From Pseudomonas gessardii (GTDB taxonomy: Bacteria; Pseudomonadota; Gammaproteobacteria; Pseudomonadales; Pseudomonadaceae): a DNA stretch of 64,000 bases. Under the pieces are notes generated by a model. The model made no database searches, was not told the origin of the DNA, and saw nothing but the letters and a program-made list of their open reading frames with translations. The stretch is taken from the NCBI RefSeq assembly GCF_001983165.1, contig NZ_MNPU01000012.1:62001-126000 (forward strand), written 5' to 3'. Both the position numbers and the translations under genes were made by a program. Below are positions 40,057-51,030 of this stretch, in pieces. Position 1 is the stretch's first letter. The number at the start of each line of letters is the position of its first letter.

Positions 40057-41187
40057 TTACAGCCACACGTTCAGCAGGCGCGCACCACGCGCGTTGCTGT
40101 CGGCGAAGACTTGGCCCTGGGCACTGAGAAAGCTCTGGCCGCTGGTGCCCTGGTCCCAGAATTGCCCGCGCATGAATACGCTCATGCCCGCACCCGCGAG
40201 GCTGATGGGCACCTGGCTGATCAGGCTCAGGCGATGCCAGGCTTCGCCTTCGCTGAGCTCTTCGGGCTTGAGGCTGACTTCCGGGGGCGTGGACACACTT
40301 TTGAAGCCGCGCCACGGCTTGTCCCAGGTGTCGCGGCCAATCACCAGTGCCGGCACCGCCACCACTTGCGCGCCTTGTTCGTTGAGCTTGCGGTAGTTGT
40401 CGGGGTACCAGCTGTCGCTGCCAATCAGAATGCCCAGGCGCCCGGCCGGGGTGTCGATCACGCTGATCGCGTTTTCGTCGCCCGGGGCGATAAAACCGCG
40501 CTCATCGAAGATCGGGTAGAGCTGGCGCTGGGGTTGACCCAGGGGCAGGCCATCGCGGTCGAACACCAGGCTAGTGTTGTACAGCGCGCCATGGCCGACC
40601 TGCAGTTGACCCTGGCTGATGCTTGGGTTGGGCAGGGCGATGGAGCCGGCGACCAGGGTCACCCCGAACTCCTTGGCCAGGCCGCCAAACAGCACCTGGT
40701 AATCACGGGCCATGGCCGGCGCTTTCATGCGCAGGTAGGCATCGTCCAGGCGGTTGTCGCCCTGGGCACTGATCAGTGCGCGCAGGAACGGCAACGGGTT
40801 GCTCACCGACAGCCAGTTCATCGCCTCTTTAAAGGTGGTGGCCTGATACAGCTGGTTTTTTTCACCACTGATCATCAACCAGGTGCCGACATGTTCCGGC
40901 AGGACCACGATGGTTTTGTCGTTGAGCAGGCCCAGGTCCCGGGCATTGCGCAGGTAGGCCGAGAGTTTGAGGTGCAGGCGCTCCAGGCTCTGGTAGTCGG
41001 CGGGGAACAGTTCCGGCTGGATGCCCAGCAGGTTGCCGTGATCGGCGGGAGTGCCCTGGTTCACGGCCAGGTTGATCCGCAGGTCCGACAGGTAATGCCC
41101 CACGGGGCGCTCCTGGGTCCAGACCAGATAGGCGGAAACGGCGGCGACCAGGGCCATGGTGAGGGTCAAGGCAAGTAATTTACGCAT
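40057..41187 (-). CDS. Nitrilase-superfamily protein without catalytic residues, membrane anchored
   Basis: 376 residues with an N-terminal signal anchor (LLALTLTMALVAAVSAYLVW) and a carbon-nitrogen hydrolase fold outside the cytoplasm. Of the Glu-Lys-Cys triad, Glu is present in VVLPEHVG, but the Lys position before LYP reads Gln (QPQRQLYPIF). The nucleophile position, usually ICYD, reads ILIGSDSWYP (Gly near residue 254). It is therefore likely non-catalytic, perhaps a binding protein. Followed 4 bases later by the AraC gene. Could it use another nucleophile such as the adjacent Ser? Not excluded. Confidence 0.75.
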   Translation of the reverse strand: MRKLLALTLTMALVAAVSAYLVWTQERPVGHYLSDLRINLAVNQGTPADHGNLLGIQPELFPADYQSLERLHLKLSAYLRNARDLGLLNDKTIVVLPEHVGTWLMISGEKNQLYQATTFKEAMNWLSVSNPLPFLRALISAQGDNRLDDAYLRMKAPAMARDYQVLFGGLAKEFGVTLVAGSIALPNPSISQGQLQVGHGALYNTSLVFDRDGLPLGQPQRQLYPIFDERGFIAPGDENAISVIDTPAGRLGILIGSDSWYPDNYRKLNEQGAQVVAVPALVIGRDTWDKPWRGFKSVSTPPEVSLKPEELSEGEAWHRLSLISQVPISLAGAGMSVFMRGQFWDQGTSGQSFLSAQGQVFADSNARGARLLNVWL

Positions 41188-41338
41188 GGGGGAACAGACA
41201 ACAGGCCGTGTGCAGGGTTCGACCCTAGGGTAGGGCCCGTCGCCACACTTGCCAAGGGGCGCTGCGCATTTGGATCAATAACTTGTCAGTTTCAGTCATT
41301 GAGCGCTAGGGGTATGGCTCTTAGTCTGTGGGACATAA

Positions 41339-43438
<2,100 letters not shown>

Positions 43439-43495
43439 GGGGCGCGCAGGGGCGGTGTTAGACTAGCGCCCCTTTTTTCATGCAGATATGCCCTG

Positions 43496-44386
43496 ATGGG
43501 TCCTTTCGATTGGCTTCCCCACGCGCCCCTTGAACCCTTGCAGCTGGATTGGCTGAACGGGGTCGAGGTGGCCGTGCTGCGCCTGGACCGCATCGACCCG
43601 CTGATCAGCGGCAACAAGTGGTTCAAGCTCAGCGGGCACCTGGCCCAGGCGCAACAGGCGGGTGCCAGCGGCATCATCAGCCTGGGCGGCGCCTACTCCA
43701 ATCATCTGCATGCCCTGGCGGCGGCCGGCAAACGCTTTGGCTTTGCCACCGTCGGCCTGCTGCGCGGGCACCCGCAAGACACCCCGACGGTCCTCGACCT
43801 GCAAGCCTTCGGCATGCAACTGCACTGGTTGGGTTATGGCGGTTACCGCGCGCGGCATGAGCCGGACTTCTGGTTGCCCTGGCGCGAGCGATACCCGCAC
43901 CTGCATCCCGTGCCCGAAGGCGGCGGCGCGGTGACGGGGGCGTTGGGCTGTGGGGTGTTGGTCGAGCAGGTGCGCAGGCAGTTGCCCGCCCTGGGGTGGG
44001 CCGACTATGACGCCTGGTGGCTGGCAGCCGGCACCGGTACCACCCTGGCGGGGCTGGTGCTGGCGGAGGCGGGTGCCCATCCGGTGTACGGGGCACTGGC
44101 GGTGCCGGATGATCACGGGGTTGCGCAGAACGTGCAGGCTATCGTGCAGGGCGGGTATGAGTTGTTGGAGGCCAGCCGTGGCGGCTTTGCGAAGGTCGAT
44201 CCGGTATTGCTGGAGTTTATCCAGGCCACCGAGCAGGCCAGTGGCCTGCCGTTGGAACCGCTCTACACCGGCAAGGCGCTGCTGGCGCTCAAGCAGCAGA
44301 TCGAGGCCGGACGCTTGGCCCCCGGCACTCGCCTGGTCTTTGTGCACACCGGCGGCTTGCAGGGCCGCCGGGGTTTTGTGGATTAA
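43496..44386 (+). CDS. PLP enzyme: D-cysteine desulfhydrase / ACC deaminase-like
   Basis: Fold-type II PLP enzyme of 296 residues. The PLP lysine is in PLISGNKWFKLSGHL, the substrate loop in SLGGAYSNHLHALAAAG, and the phosphate site in AAGTGTTLAGL near residue 180. It is shorter than the usual 325-340 residues of D-cysteine desulfhydrase or ACC deaminase, so the exact substrate is uncertain. Its stop overlaps that of the convergent cytochrome gene by three bases. Confidence 0.85.
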   Translation: MGPFDWLPHAPLEPLQLDWLNGVEVAVLRLDRIDPLISGNKWFKLSGHLAQAQQAGASGIISLGGAYSNHLHALAAAGKRFGFATVGLLRGHPQDTPTVLDLQAFGMQLHWLGYGGYRARHEPDFWLPWRERYPHLHPVPEGGGAVTGALGCGVLVEQVRRQLPALGWADYDAWWLAAGTGTTLAGLVLAEAGAHPVYGALAVPDDHGVAQNVQAIVQGGYELLEASRGGFAKVDPVLLEFIQATEQASGLPLEPLYTGKALLALKQQIEAGRLAPGTRLVFVHTGGLQGRRGFVD

Positions 44387-44928
44387 CGCTTGGGCAACAT
44401 GCGCAACACGGTGTTGTCGCGCATAAAGTAGTGGTGATACAGCCCCGCCGCCGCATGCAGGCCAATCAGCCAGTAGCCGATGGTGCCGCCCAGTACATGC
44501 CAGCCTTCGATCTGCTTGGCCAGGTCCTTGTTCTCACCGATCAGGGGTGGCAACTCGATCCCGTAGAACCACACCGGATGCCCCTCGGCACTGACAATCA
44601 GCCAGCCGAAAATCGGCATGCCGATCATGAACACATACAGCGCCACGTGCATCAGGGTCGCCAGCAGGGTTTGCCAGTGCGGCGGCGCCGGCAGGATTTT
44701 CGGTGCCACGCCGAGGCTGCGGGCAAACAGGCGCAGCCAGACCAGCACAAACACGGTCAGGCCGAACATGAAATGCAGTTCTTTGATCAGGGTGCGCCCG
44801 CCACTGCCCTTGGGGAAAATCCCGCGAAATTCAATGGTGACGTAGACCGCCACCAGCAGCACCAACATCAGCCAGTGCAGGGCAATGGACATCGTACTGT
44901 AACGGGACTCACTGTTTTTCCACGGCAT
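44383..44928 (-). CDS. Cytochrome b561-family protein
   Basis: Inner-membrane di-heme b-type cytochrome of 181 residues with four TM segments. Candidate axial histidines are in ALHWLMLV, ELHFMFGL, LMHVALYV and GLHAAAGLYHH. It resembles the YodB/CybB superoxide:quinone oxidoreductase family. ATG at 44928 has AGGAAAG upstream. Electron partner unknown. Confidence 0.9.
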   Translation of the reverse strand: MPWKNSESRYSTMSIALHWLMLVLLVAVYVTIEFRGIFPKGSGGRTLIKELHFMFGLTVFVLVWLRLFARSLGVAPKILPAPPHWQTLLATLMHVALYVFMIGMPIFGWLIVSAEGHPVWFYGIELPPLIGENKDLAKQIEGWHVLGGTIGYWLIGLHAAAGLYHHYFMRDNTVLRMLPKR

Positions 44929-45042
44929 CGCGTCTTTCCTCACTCATCAGGGGCAAACCTCCGTTCTTTGGCGACGGAGTCCCTTCAGCCTAAACCTGTT
45001 GCGCAAGGTTTGCCCGAGTGAGGGGCGAAGTATTGATCTCGA

Positions 45043-45870
45043 TCAGGCGCTTTGTGGCATTTCACCACGGGCCAGGCGCTGATTGATGTCGGCGATCACA
45101 CCGGGCAGGTCGGTGATGGTGTCGATCAGGTAGTGCGGGCGTGAGCCGGCAAACAGCGTTTCGATACGCTGGCGCTCGCTGGCCAGCGTCGCCGGGTCCA
45201 GGGCGCGGAACTGCTCGTAGGTCAGGCCCAGGGCGTTGCCCGAGCAGGTCAGCGCCACGGTCCACATCCCGGCGCGGCGGCCTTCGAGGATGCCCGGCAC
45301 GGTGTCGTCGATCTTCACGCAGGCCGCCACGTCGTCAATGCCCAGGGCGATCACGTTGGCCAGGGCCTGGGCCGGCCATGGGCGGCCATTGGGCACTTCA
45401 TCGGTGGCCACCACGTGGTCGGCGATATAGCCGTTGGTGGCGGCCAGTTCGACCACCTTGTCCATCACTGGCTTGGGGTAGCCGGAGCAGGAGCCGATCT
45501 TGATCCCTTGCGCACGCAACGCGGCGATGGTCGCCAGGGCGCCGGGAATCAGCGCCGAGTGTTCGGCGATCTTCTCGATCTGCAAGGGCATGAAGCGCTC
45601 GTAGATGGCGGTCACGTCAGCGTCGGTCGGCGTGCGGCCGAAGGCTTTGCGATAGTGCTCGGCCACTTGCGGCTGATCACACAGGGTGCGGATATGGTCC
45701 CACTTGCCCATGCCCATCGGGCCACGGGCTTCTTCGATGGAGACCTGCACGTCGAACTCGGCAAACGCCTCGACAAAAATCTGCGTGGGGGCAAAGGAGC
45801 CGAAGTCGACCACGGTGCCGGCCCAGTCAAGGATAGCGGCCTGCAGGGTGTTGGGGTTCTGATAGTTCAT
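45043..45870 (-). CDS. phnX: Phosphonoacetaldehyde hydrolase
   Basis: Cleaves the C-P bond of phosphonoacetaldehyde to acetaldehyde and phosphate. The 275-residue HAD enzyme has the nucleophile motif [11 protein letters not shown], the cap-domain lysine that forms a Schiff base in [17 protein letters not shown] and [13 protein letters not shown] at 45870 is chosen, excluding a 22-residue extension from a non-ribosome-site codon. It follows phnW across a short REP-like repeat; the two form the standard 2-aminoethylphosphonate pathway. Confidence 0.95.
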   Translation of the reverse strand: MNYQNPNTLQAAILDWAGTVVDFGSFAPTQIFVEAFAEFDVQVSIEEARGPMGMGKWDHIRTLCDQPQVAEHYRKAFGRTPTDADVTAIYERFMPLQIEKIAEHSALIPGALATIAALRAQGIKIGSCSGYPKPVMDKVVELAATNGYIADHVVATDEVPNGRPWPAQALANVIALGIDDVAACVKIDDTVPGILEGRRAGMWTVALTCSGNALGLTYEQFRALDPATLASERQRIETLFAGSRPHYLIDTITDLPGVIADINQRLARGEMPQSA

Positions 45871-45891
45871 GGTGCAAATCCTGTAAATAAT

Positions 45892-45945
45892 GTGTAGGAA
45901 CCGGCTTGCCGGCGATAGCGGCCCTGAAGGCCCCATCGCCGAGGG
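45892..45945. repeat. REP-like element between phnW and phnX
   Basis: GTAGGAACCGGCTTGCCGGCGATAG is a single REP unit with an internal GCCGGC dyad, followed by a shorter GGCCCCATCGCCG arm. It lies between the co-directional phn genes. Confidence 0.6.
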
Positions 45946-45948
45946 GAA

Positions 45949-47058
45949 TCAGATTTCGAGCACTTCCATCTCTTGCAGCGCCTGACCGATCGCCGCCACC
46001 GCCGCCTGCATCTCGGCCTGGTTGACATGACCGATGCAGCCGACGCGGAAGGTCTCCACCTGGGTCAACTTGCCCGGATACAGAATGAAACCCTTGGCCT
46101 TGACCCGCTCGTAGAAGTCCTTGAACTGGTAGCGCGGATCTTTCGGTGCGTGGAAGGTGATGATGATCGGCGCCTGGATCGCGGCCGGCAGGAAGCTGCG
46201 CAGACCCAGGTCGGCCATGCCGTCCAGCAGCGTCTGGCAGTTGGCGGCATAGCGCTGATGACGGGCTGGCAGGCCGCCTTCTTCGTTGTATTGCAGCAGC
46301 GCTTCATGCAGGGCGGCTACCACGTGGGTCGGCGGGGTAAAGCGCCATTGCCCGGTCTTGGCCATGTAGGCGTGCTGGTCGAACAAATCCATGGCCAGGG
46401 AATGGCTGTTGCCCTGGGCGGCGGCCAGTGCGTCTTTTTTGGCAAAGACAAAACCCATGCCGGGCACGCCTTCCAGGCATTTGCCGGAGGCAGCGATCAG
46501 GGCGTCAAACGGCACTTGGGCGGCGTCGATGGGCAGCGCGCCAAAGGAGCTCATGGCGTCGATGATCAGGCGCTTGCCATGGCGCTGGATGACCTGGGCG
46601 ATCTCCGGCAGCGGGTTGAGGATGCCAGTGCTGGTTTCGCAGTGGATCAGCGCGATATGGGTGATGCTGCTGTCAGCCTGCAACAGACGGTCGACATCGG
46701 CGGCGGTGGTGGGCTGGTCCTCAGCGGTCTCGAAGGTGCTGAACGGGCGGCCCAGCACTTCGCAGATCTTCGCCAGGCGCTTGCCGTAGGCGCCGTTGAT
46801 CAGCACCAGCACTTTGCCATCGCGGGGCACCAGGGTACCGATGGCGGCTTCGACGGCGAACGTGCCGCTGCCCTGCAAGGGCACGCAGTGATGGCTGTCG
46901 CCACCGTTAATGATCACCAGCAGTTGCTCGCAGAGGCTGGCGGTCAGTTGGTTGAAGCGGTCATCCCACGAACCCCAGTCAACCATCATCGCCTGGCGGG
47001 TGCGGGCAGAGGTGGTCAGGGGCCCAGGTGTGAGCAGGATCGGCGCGGCAGTACTCAT
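45949..47058 (-). CDS. phnW: 2-aminoethylphosphonate--pyruvate transaminase
   Basis: PLP aminotransferase converting 2-aminoethylphosphonate and pyruvate to phosphonoacetaldehyde and alanine. The 369-residue protein has the start [27 protein letters not shown] and the PLP lysine in [19 protein letters not shown] near residue 195. ATG at 47058 follows GAGGACATGAGA. Divergent from the LysR gene at 47171. Confidence 0.96.
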   Translation of the reverse strand: MSTAAPILLTPGPLTTSARTRQAMMVDWGSWDDRFNQLTASLCEQLLVIINGGDSHHCVPLQGSGTFAVEAAIGTLVPRDGKVLVLINGAYGKRLAKICEVLGRPFSTFETAEDQPTTAADVDRLLQADSSITHIALIHCETSTGILNPLPEIAQVIQRHGKRLIIDAMSSFGALPIDAAQVPFDALIAASGKCLEGVPGMGFVFAKKDALAAAQGNSHSLAMDLFDQHAYMAKTGQWRFTPPTHVVAALHEALLQYNEEGGLPARHQRYAANCQTLLDGMADLGLRSFLPAAIQAPIIITFHAPKDPRYQFKDFYERVKAKGFILYPGKLTQVETFRVGCIGHVNQAEMQAAVAAIGQALQEMEVLEI

Positions 47059-47170
47059 TCTCATGTCCTCGCAAAGCAGTGGGATGAAGCTACGGGGCAT
47101 AAATTGCAGTTTGCCTTGTCATCAATCAAATTGTTTGTTGTTATGCCAGCCATCAGTGAGGCCGATAGCT

Positions 47171-48031
47171 ATGAATCTTTTCCAACTCCGTGCATTTGAC
47201 GCCGTGGCCCGGGACGGCAGTTTTACCCGTGCCGCCGCGCGCCTGTTTATCAGCCAGCCAGCCGTGACCGGGCATATCAAGGCGCTGGAAGAGCATTACC
47301 AGATCACCCTGCTGCGGCGTACCGCGCGGCGCGTGGAGTTGACGGAGCAGGGCATCAAGCTGGCGGCCATCACCCGCAGCATCTTCGGCCTGGTGGATGA
47401 AGCGCAGACCCTGCTCGAAGCCAACCGCCAATTGCTCACCGGACGCCTGGAGGTGGCGGCGGATGGCCCGCATATGGTCATGCCGATGTTGGCAAAGCTG
47501 CGTGCCCGTTACCCGGGGATCACCGTCAACCTGCGCCTGGGCAATGCCCAGGAAACCCTGGCGGCGCTGCTGTCCGAGCATGCGGATGTGGCGGTGTTGA
47601 CCGAAGTCGAGCCGCGCAAGGGCGTGCACCTGCAGCCGTTGAACGAGTCACGTATCTGCGCGTTGGTACCGGCTGGCCACCCGTGGCTGGCGGACCCGGC
47701 GGGTATTCGCCTGGAGCAGTTGGACCAGGTGATCATGGTGCTGCGCGAGCCCAGTTCCATCACCCGCCGCACTTTCGACGAGGCGTGTGCCAAGGCCGGC
47801 GTGCAGCCCAAGGTGTTGCTGGAACTCGATAGCCGCGAAGCGGTGGCGGAAGCGGTGGCCGCCGAATTGGGGGTGGGGGTGGTGTCTTCCATGGAAGTCA
47901 GCCGGGACCCGCGGGTGCATGCGATTGCGATCCGTGGCGATGGGCTGCTGAACCAGCACATGCTCGGCTGCATGGAACGACGCCGCGAGTTGCGCTTGAT
48001 TCAGGCGTTTTTCGAGTTGGCCTCAAGCTGA
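47171..48031 (+). CDS. LysR-family regulator of phosphonate catabolism
   Basis: 286 residues with HTH MNLFQLRAFDAVARDGSFTR...QPAVTGHIKALEEHY and a substrate-binding domain. It is divergent from phnW, with a 112-base gap, and is very likely its activator. The C-terminal region (DSREAVAEAVAAELGVGVVS) closely resembles the LysR at 51031 (EGREAAREAVVVGIGVGVVS), so both belong to one phosphonate-associated LysR group. Confidence 0.9.
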   Translation: MNLFQLRAFDAVARDGSFTRAAARLFISQPAVTGHIKALEEHYQITLLRRTARRVELTEQGIKLAAITRSIFGLVDEAQTLLEANRQLLTGRLEVAADGPHMVMPMLAKLRARYPGITVNLRLGNAQETLAALLSEHADVAVLTEVEPRKGVHLQPLNESRICALVPAGHPWLADPAGIRLEQLDQVIMVLREPSSITRRTFDEACAKAGVQPKVLLELDSREAVAEAVAAELGVGVVSSMEVSRDPRVHAIAIRGDGLLNQHMLGCMERRRELRLIQAFFELASS

Positions 48032-48185
48032 TTGGGACGTTGCACCCCGTTTGACCAGTCGTTTGCATTCGACTTCGAGTTGGCCCCGTACCCCTCTCGC
48101 AGGGCTGTAGGTGTCTAGTGTGGGTTAACGCAACATAACGCAGTGGCTTGTGGCCAGTGCGTTTACGCAGGAAAACCCTCGTCGC

Positions 48186-48707
48186 TCAAACTGCGCCATG
48201 CGCCGCCAGGTTGCGATACTGCCCTTTGAAATACAGCAATGGCTGTGCGGTGTCGGCCTTTTGCAGATCCATGGCTTTCACCTCACCAATCACTATCACG
48301 TGATCGCCTGCGACGTGCTCGGCGTGGATTTCACAGTCGAGCCAGTGCAGGCTGTCGGCAATGACGGGGTTACCTAGCGGTGATTCCTGCCATTCGATTC
48401 CATGCCACTTATCCGTGCCTCGGCGAGCGAACTGGTTGGAAATCCCAACCTGTTCACCGGACAGAATATTGACTGCGAATCGACCTGCCTCACGAATCTT
48501 CGGATAGCTGGCCGAGCTGCACATGACGCTGAACGAGACCAGTGGCGGGTTCATCGATACGCTATAAAACGACTGGCAAGTAAAGCCAATCGGCTCATCA
48601 CCGGTGTGCGATGTAATCACCGTGATACCGCAAGCGTAGTGCCCGAGCGCCTGACGAAAGCTCAGGGGCTCGATGGAAGTAGCAGTGGTAGTGGCAGTGA
48701 GTGACAT
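48186..48707 (-). CDS. Flavin reductase domain protein (methionine-synthase cluster)
   Basis: FMN-dependent NAD(P)H:flavin oxidoreductase of 173 residues. Core motifs are ALGHYACGITVITSHTGDEPIGFTCQSF, MNPPLVSFSV and AGRFAVNILSGEQ. ATG at 48707 lies 8 bases after the mesD stop, so it is the last gene of the mesX-mesD-reductase unit. Reduced flavin could supply electrons or activate oxygen for the neighbouring methionine synthase system, which is reported to need O2; this link is inference. Confidence 0.85.
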   Translation of the reverse strand: MSLTATTTATSIEPLSFRQALGHYACGITVITSHTGDEPIGFTCQSFYSVSMNPPLVSFSVMCSSASYPKIREAGRFAVNILSGEQVGISNQFARRGTDKWHGIEWQESPLGNPVIADSLHWLDCEIHAEHVAGDHVIVIGEVKAMDLQKADTAQPLLYFKGQYRNLAAHGAV

Positions 48708-48715
48708 CGCGATTC

Positions 48716-49744
48716 CTAGTTCGACAGCTCTTTTCGAATGATCTCTGCGCCTGCGCTCAACGCATTCAACTTGCCCCTTGCCACCTGGCGAGGCAACGGA
48801 GCCATGCCGCAGTTGGTGCAAGGATAGAGCTTGTCGGCATCTACGAACTGAAGTGCCTTGCGTAGGGTATTGGCGACTTCCTCGGGCGTCTCGATGGCAT
48901 GGTTTGCCACATCAATGGCGCCCACCATCACTTTTTTACCCCGGATGAGTTCGATCAGATCCATCGGGACGTGAGAGTTGTGACATTCGAGCGAGACGAT
49001 ATCGATGCTGGATTTCTGCAACTTGGGGAACGCTTCTTCATACTGGCGCCACTCCGAACCCAGCGTTTTTTTCCAGTCGGTGTTGGCCTTGATGCCATAG
49101 CCATAGCAAATATGCACGGCGGTTTCGCATTTGAGCCCTTCGATTGCTCGCTCCAAGGTGGCCACACCCCAGTCATTCACCTCGTCAAAAAACACGTTGA
49201 ATGCAGGCTCATCGAACTGGATGATATCTACCCCGGCAGCCTCCAGCTCTCTGGCCTCCTGATTGAGAATCTTCGCGAATTCCCAGGCCAGTTTTTCACG
49301 GCTTTTGTAGTGAGCATCGTAGAGGGTGTCAATCATCGTCATGGGGCCGGGCAGGGCCCATTTAATTGGCTGCTTCGTCTGCTGGCGCAAGAATTTGGCG
49401 TCTTCCACGAATACCGGCTTTTTCCGAGAAACGGCACCCACAACCGTCGGCACGCTGGCATCGTAGCGATCACGAATCCGGACGGTTTCACGATTCTCGA
49501 AATCGACCCCTTCGAGATGCTCGATGAAGGTCGTCACAAAATGCTGACGGGTCTGTTCGCCATCACTGACGATATCAATGCCGGCCAACTGCTGCTCCTG
49601 CAAGGCGAGGCGCAAAGCGTCCTGTTTACCTTCAACCAGTTCTTCATCCTGCAATTTCCAGGGCGACCAAAGCGTTTCAGGTTGTGCAAGCCAGGAAGGT
49701 TTAGGCAAGCTCCCAGCGGTCGAAGTAGGCAACAGCTTTTTCAT
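48716..49744 (-). CDS. mesD: Folate-independent core methionine synthase, MesD-like
   Basis: 342-residue MetE C-terminal catalytic domain alone, without the folate-binding N-terminal half. Zinc ligands are visible in HICYGYG (His and Cys), SLECHNSHVP (Glu) and CTNCGMAPL (Cys). Such short synthases accompanied by a DUF1852 protein were described as MesD with MesX, working without methyl-folate and requiring oxygen (recalled from the work on folate-independent methionine synthases). The pairing here with DUF1852 upstream fits exactly. The methyl donor is not known to me. Confidence 0.88.
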   Translation of the reverse strand: MKKLLPTSTAGSLPKPSWLAQPETLWSPWKLQDEELVEGKQDALRLALQEQQLAGIDIVSDGEQTRQHFVTTFIEHLEGVDFENRETVRIRDRYDASVPTVVGAVSRKKPVFVEDAKFLRQQTKQPIKWALPGPMTMIDTLYDAHYKSREKLAWEFAKILNQEARELEAAGVDIIQFDEPAFNVFFDEVNDWGVATLERAIEGLKCETAVHICYGYGIKANTDWKKTLGSEWRQYEEAFPKLQKSSIDIVSLECHNSHVPMDLIELIRGKKVMVGAIDVANHAIETPEEVANTLRKALQFVDADKLYPCTNCGMAPLPRQVARGKLNALSAGAEIIRKELSN

Positions 49745-49770
49745 TAAAGAAGACCTTGATTTGAAATTAA

Positions 49771-50754
49771 TTAATGCGCGCAGCTAACAGACCATTGATC
49801 AAGAATGACCTTATAGGGCTTGATGAATTGCTCTTCGGCAAACTTTCCCTGTTCAGTAGCCAGTCGGCTTCGCTCTTCTCGATCATAAATAATTCGAGTC
49901 AATGAATAGTCCTGATGCTTCAAACTAGGCTGGTAGAACTTTCCAGCTACGGAGTTTGCATTGTAAATCTCAGGGCGGTAGATTTTCTGGAACGTATCCA
50001 TGGTGCTAATGGTGCCAATCAACTCAAGATCGGTGTAATCACCGAGCAAATTCCCCGAGAAGTAGAAAGCCAGTGGCGCGGCACTGTTCGGCGGCATGAA
50101 ATAACGAACCTTCAAGCCCATTTTCCTGAAGTACTCATCTGTCAAAGAGTAGGCATCTTGCTGGTACTCAAAGCCCAACACAGGGTGCTGGTTCTCGGTT
50201 CGAAGGTATGTCCGGGTACTGGATACGCTCAGGCAGATGACCGGTGGCTTGTCGAAGTGCTCTTTGTAAGCGCTGGAGTTGACGAAGCACTTGAATAGTT
50301 TGCCGTGCAAATCGCCAAAGTCGTGTGGGGTGCTGAATTGTGACTGGTTCTTGTTGTGCTCCAGCAGCCGCACACTGAAGTCATAGTCTCGCACGTAGGA
50401 TGAAAAGTTATTTCCCACTATGCCACTGATGCGTTGATTGGTTTCTCGATCAACAATCGTGGTCTTCAAAATCTCAATCAAAGGAATAGCGTGGCCGCGA
50501 CCTTCAGTATCAATTTTCATTTCAGCGGAAATAATATCCAACTCGACCGTGTAACGATCACCCGTAGGATTGTCCCAGTGCGCCAACGCATTAAAGCGAT
50601 TATCAATCATCTTCAACGTGTTGCGCAGATTCTCCTGACGACTCTCCCCCCTCGCCAGATTGGCAAAGTTGGTCGTGATGCGCGTAGTGTCTGAAGGAAA
50701 GTAATTCTCATCAAAACAAATGCTCTTGATAGCAAATGTGAATTCGTTGTTCAT
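49771..50754 (-). CDS. mesX: DUF1852 protein, MesX-like partner of MesD
   Basis: 327 residues starting MNNEFTFAIKSICFDENYFP, the DUF1852 signature, with RITTNFANLARGE. No membrane segment or known cofactor motif. ATG at 50754 with CAGGTCACG upstream is used; an upstream codon would add nine residues not typical of the family. First gene of the mesX-mesD-flavin reductase unit, 26 bases from mesD. The G+C content is visibly below that of all neighbours, suggesting recent acquisition. Confidence 0.88.
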   Translation of the reverse strand: MNNEFTFAIKSICFDENYFPSDTTRITTNFANLARGESRQENLRNTLKMIDNRFNALAHWDNPTGDRYTVELDIISAEMKIDTEGRGHAIPLIEILKTTIVDRETNQRISGIVGNNFSSYVRDYDFSVRLLEHNKNQSQFSTPHDFGDLHGKLFKCFVNSSAYKEHFDKPPVICLSVSSTRTYLRTENQHPVLGFEYQQDAYSLTDEYFRKMGLKVRYFMPPNSAAPLAFYFSGNLLGDYTDLELIGTISTMDTFQKIYRPEIYNANSVAGKFYQPSLKHQDYSLTRIIYDREERSRLATEQGKFAEEQFIKPYKVILDQWSVSCAH

Positions 50755-50783
50755 CGTGACCTGCACCCGTATTTTGGACAAAC

Positions 50784-50809
50784 CTGAAATGGCGCCTGGC
50801 CTCTTTCAG
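50784..50809. promoter_or_regulatory. Candidate operator upstream of mesX
   Basis: CTGAAA-N14-TTTCAG lies 30-55 bases before the mesX ATG. The half-sites resemble MetR sites (TGAA...TTCA) but with a longer spacer. Chance cannot be excluded. Confidence 0.35.
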
Positions 50810-50895
50810 ATTTGATCAACATGCTGTTTCTTCACTCGACGGCTTGTAGATCGGCCAGCGTGAAGAGCTGCACGTATTTTAAGCAAGGAGGCTAC

Positions 50896-50931
50896 ATGAA
50901 CAAAAACGAATTGATTTCAAAAGAGTATTAG
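50896..50931 (+). pseudogene. 11-codon remnant ORF with strong ribosome site
   Basis: AGGAGG stands 6 bases before an ATG opening MNKNELISKEY and a stop. The start looks like the N terminus of a truncated gene (similar to HU-like MNKNELI) at the edge of the low-G+C block, or it is a leader peptide. The shared ribosome site strength is unusual for noise. Confidence 0.35.
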
Positions 50932-51030
50932 TCACGCTCATGATGGCGTGCAGGCTCAGGAACGAGGTTGGGTCGAGTCTGGCCAGCCATCGACAGCCTG
51001 TGCACGGGTCAACTCAATGCAATTACTCAG

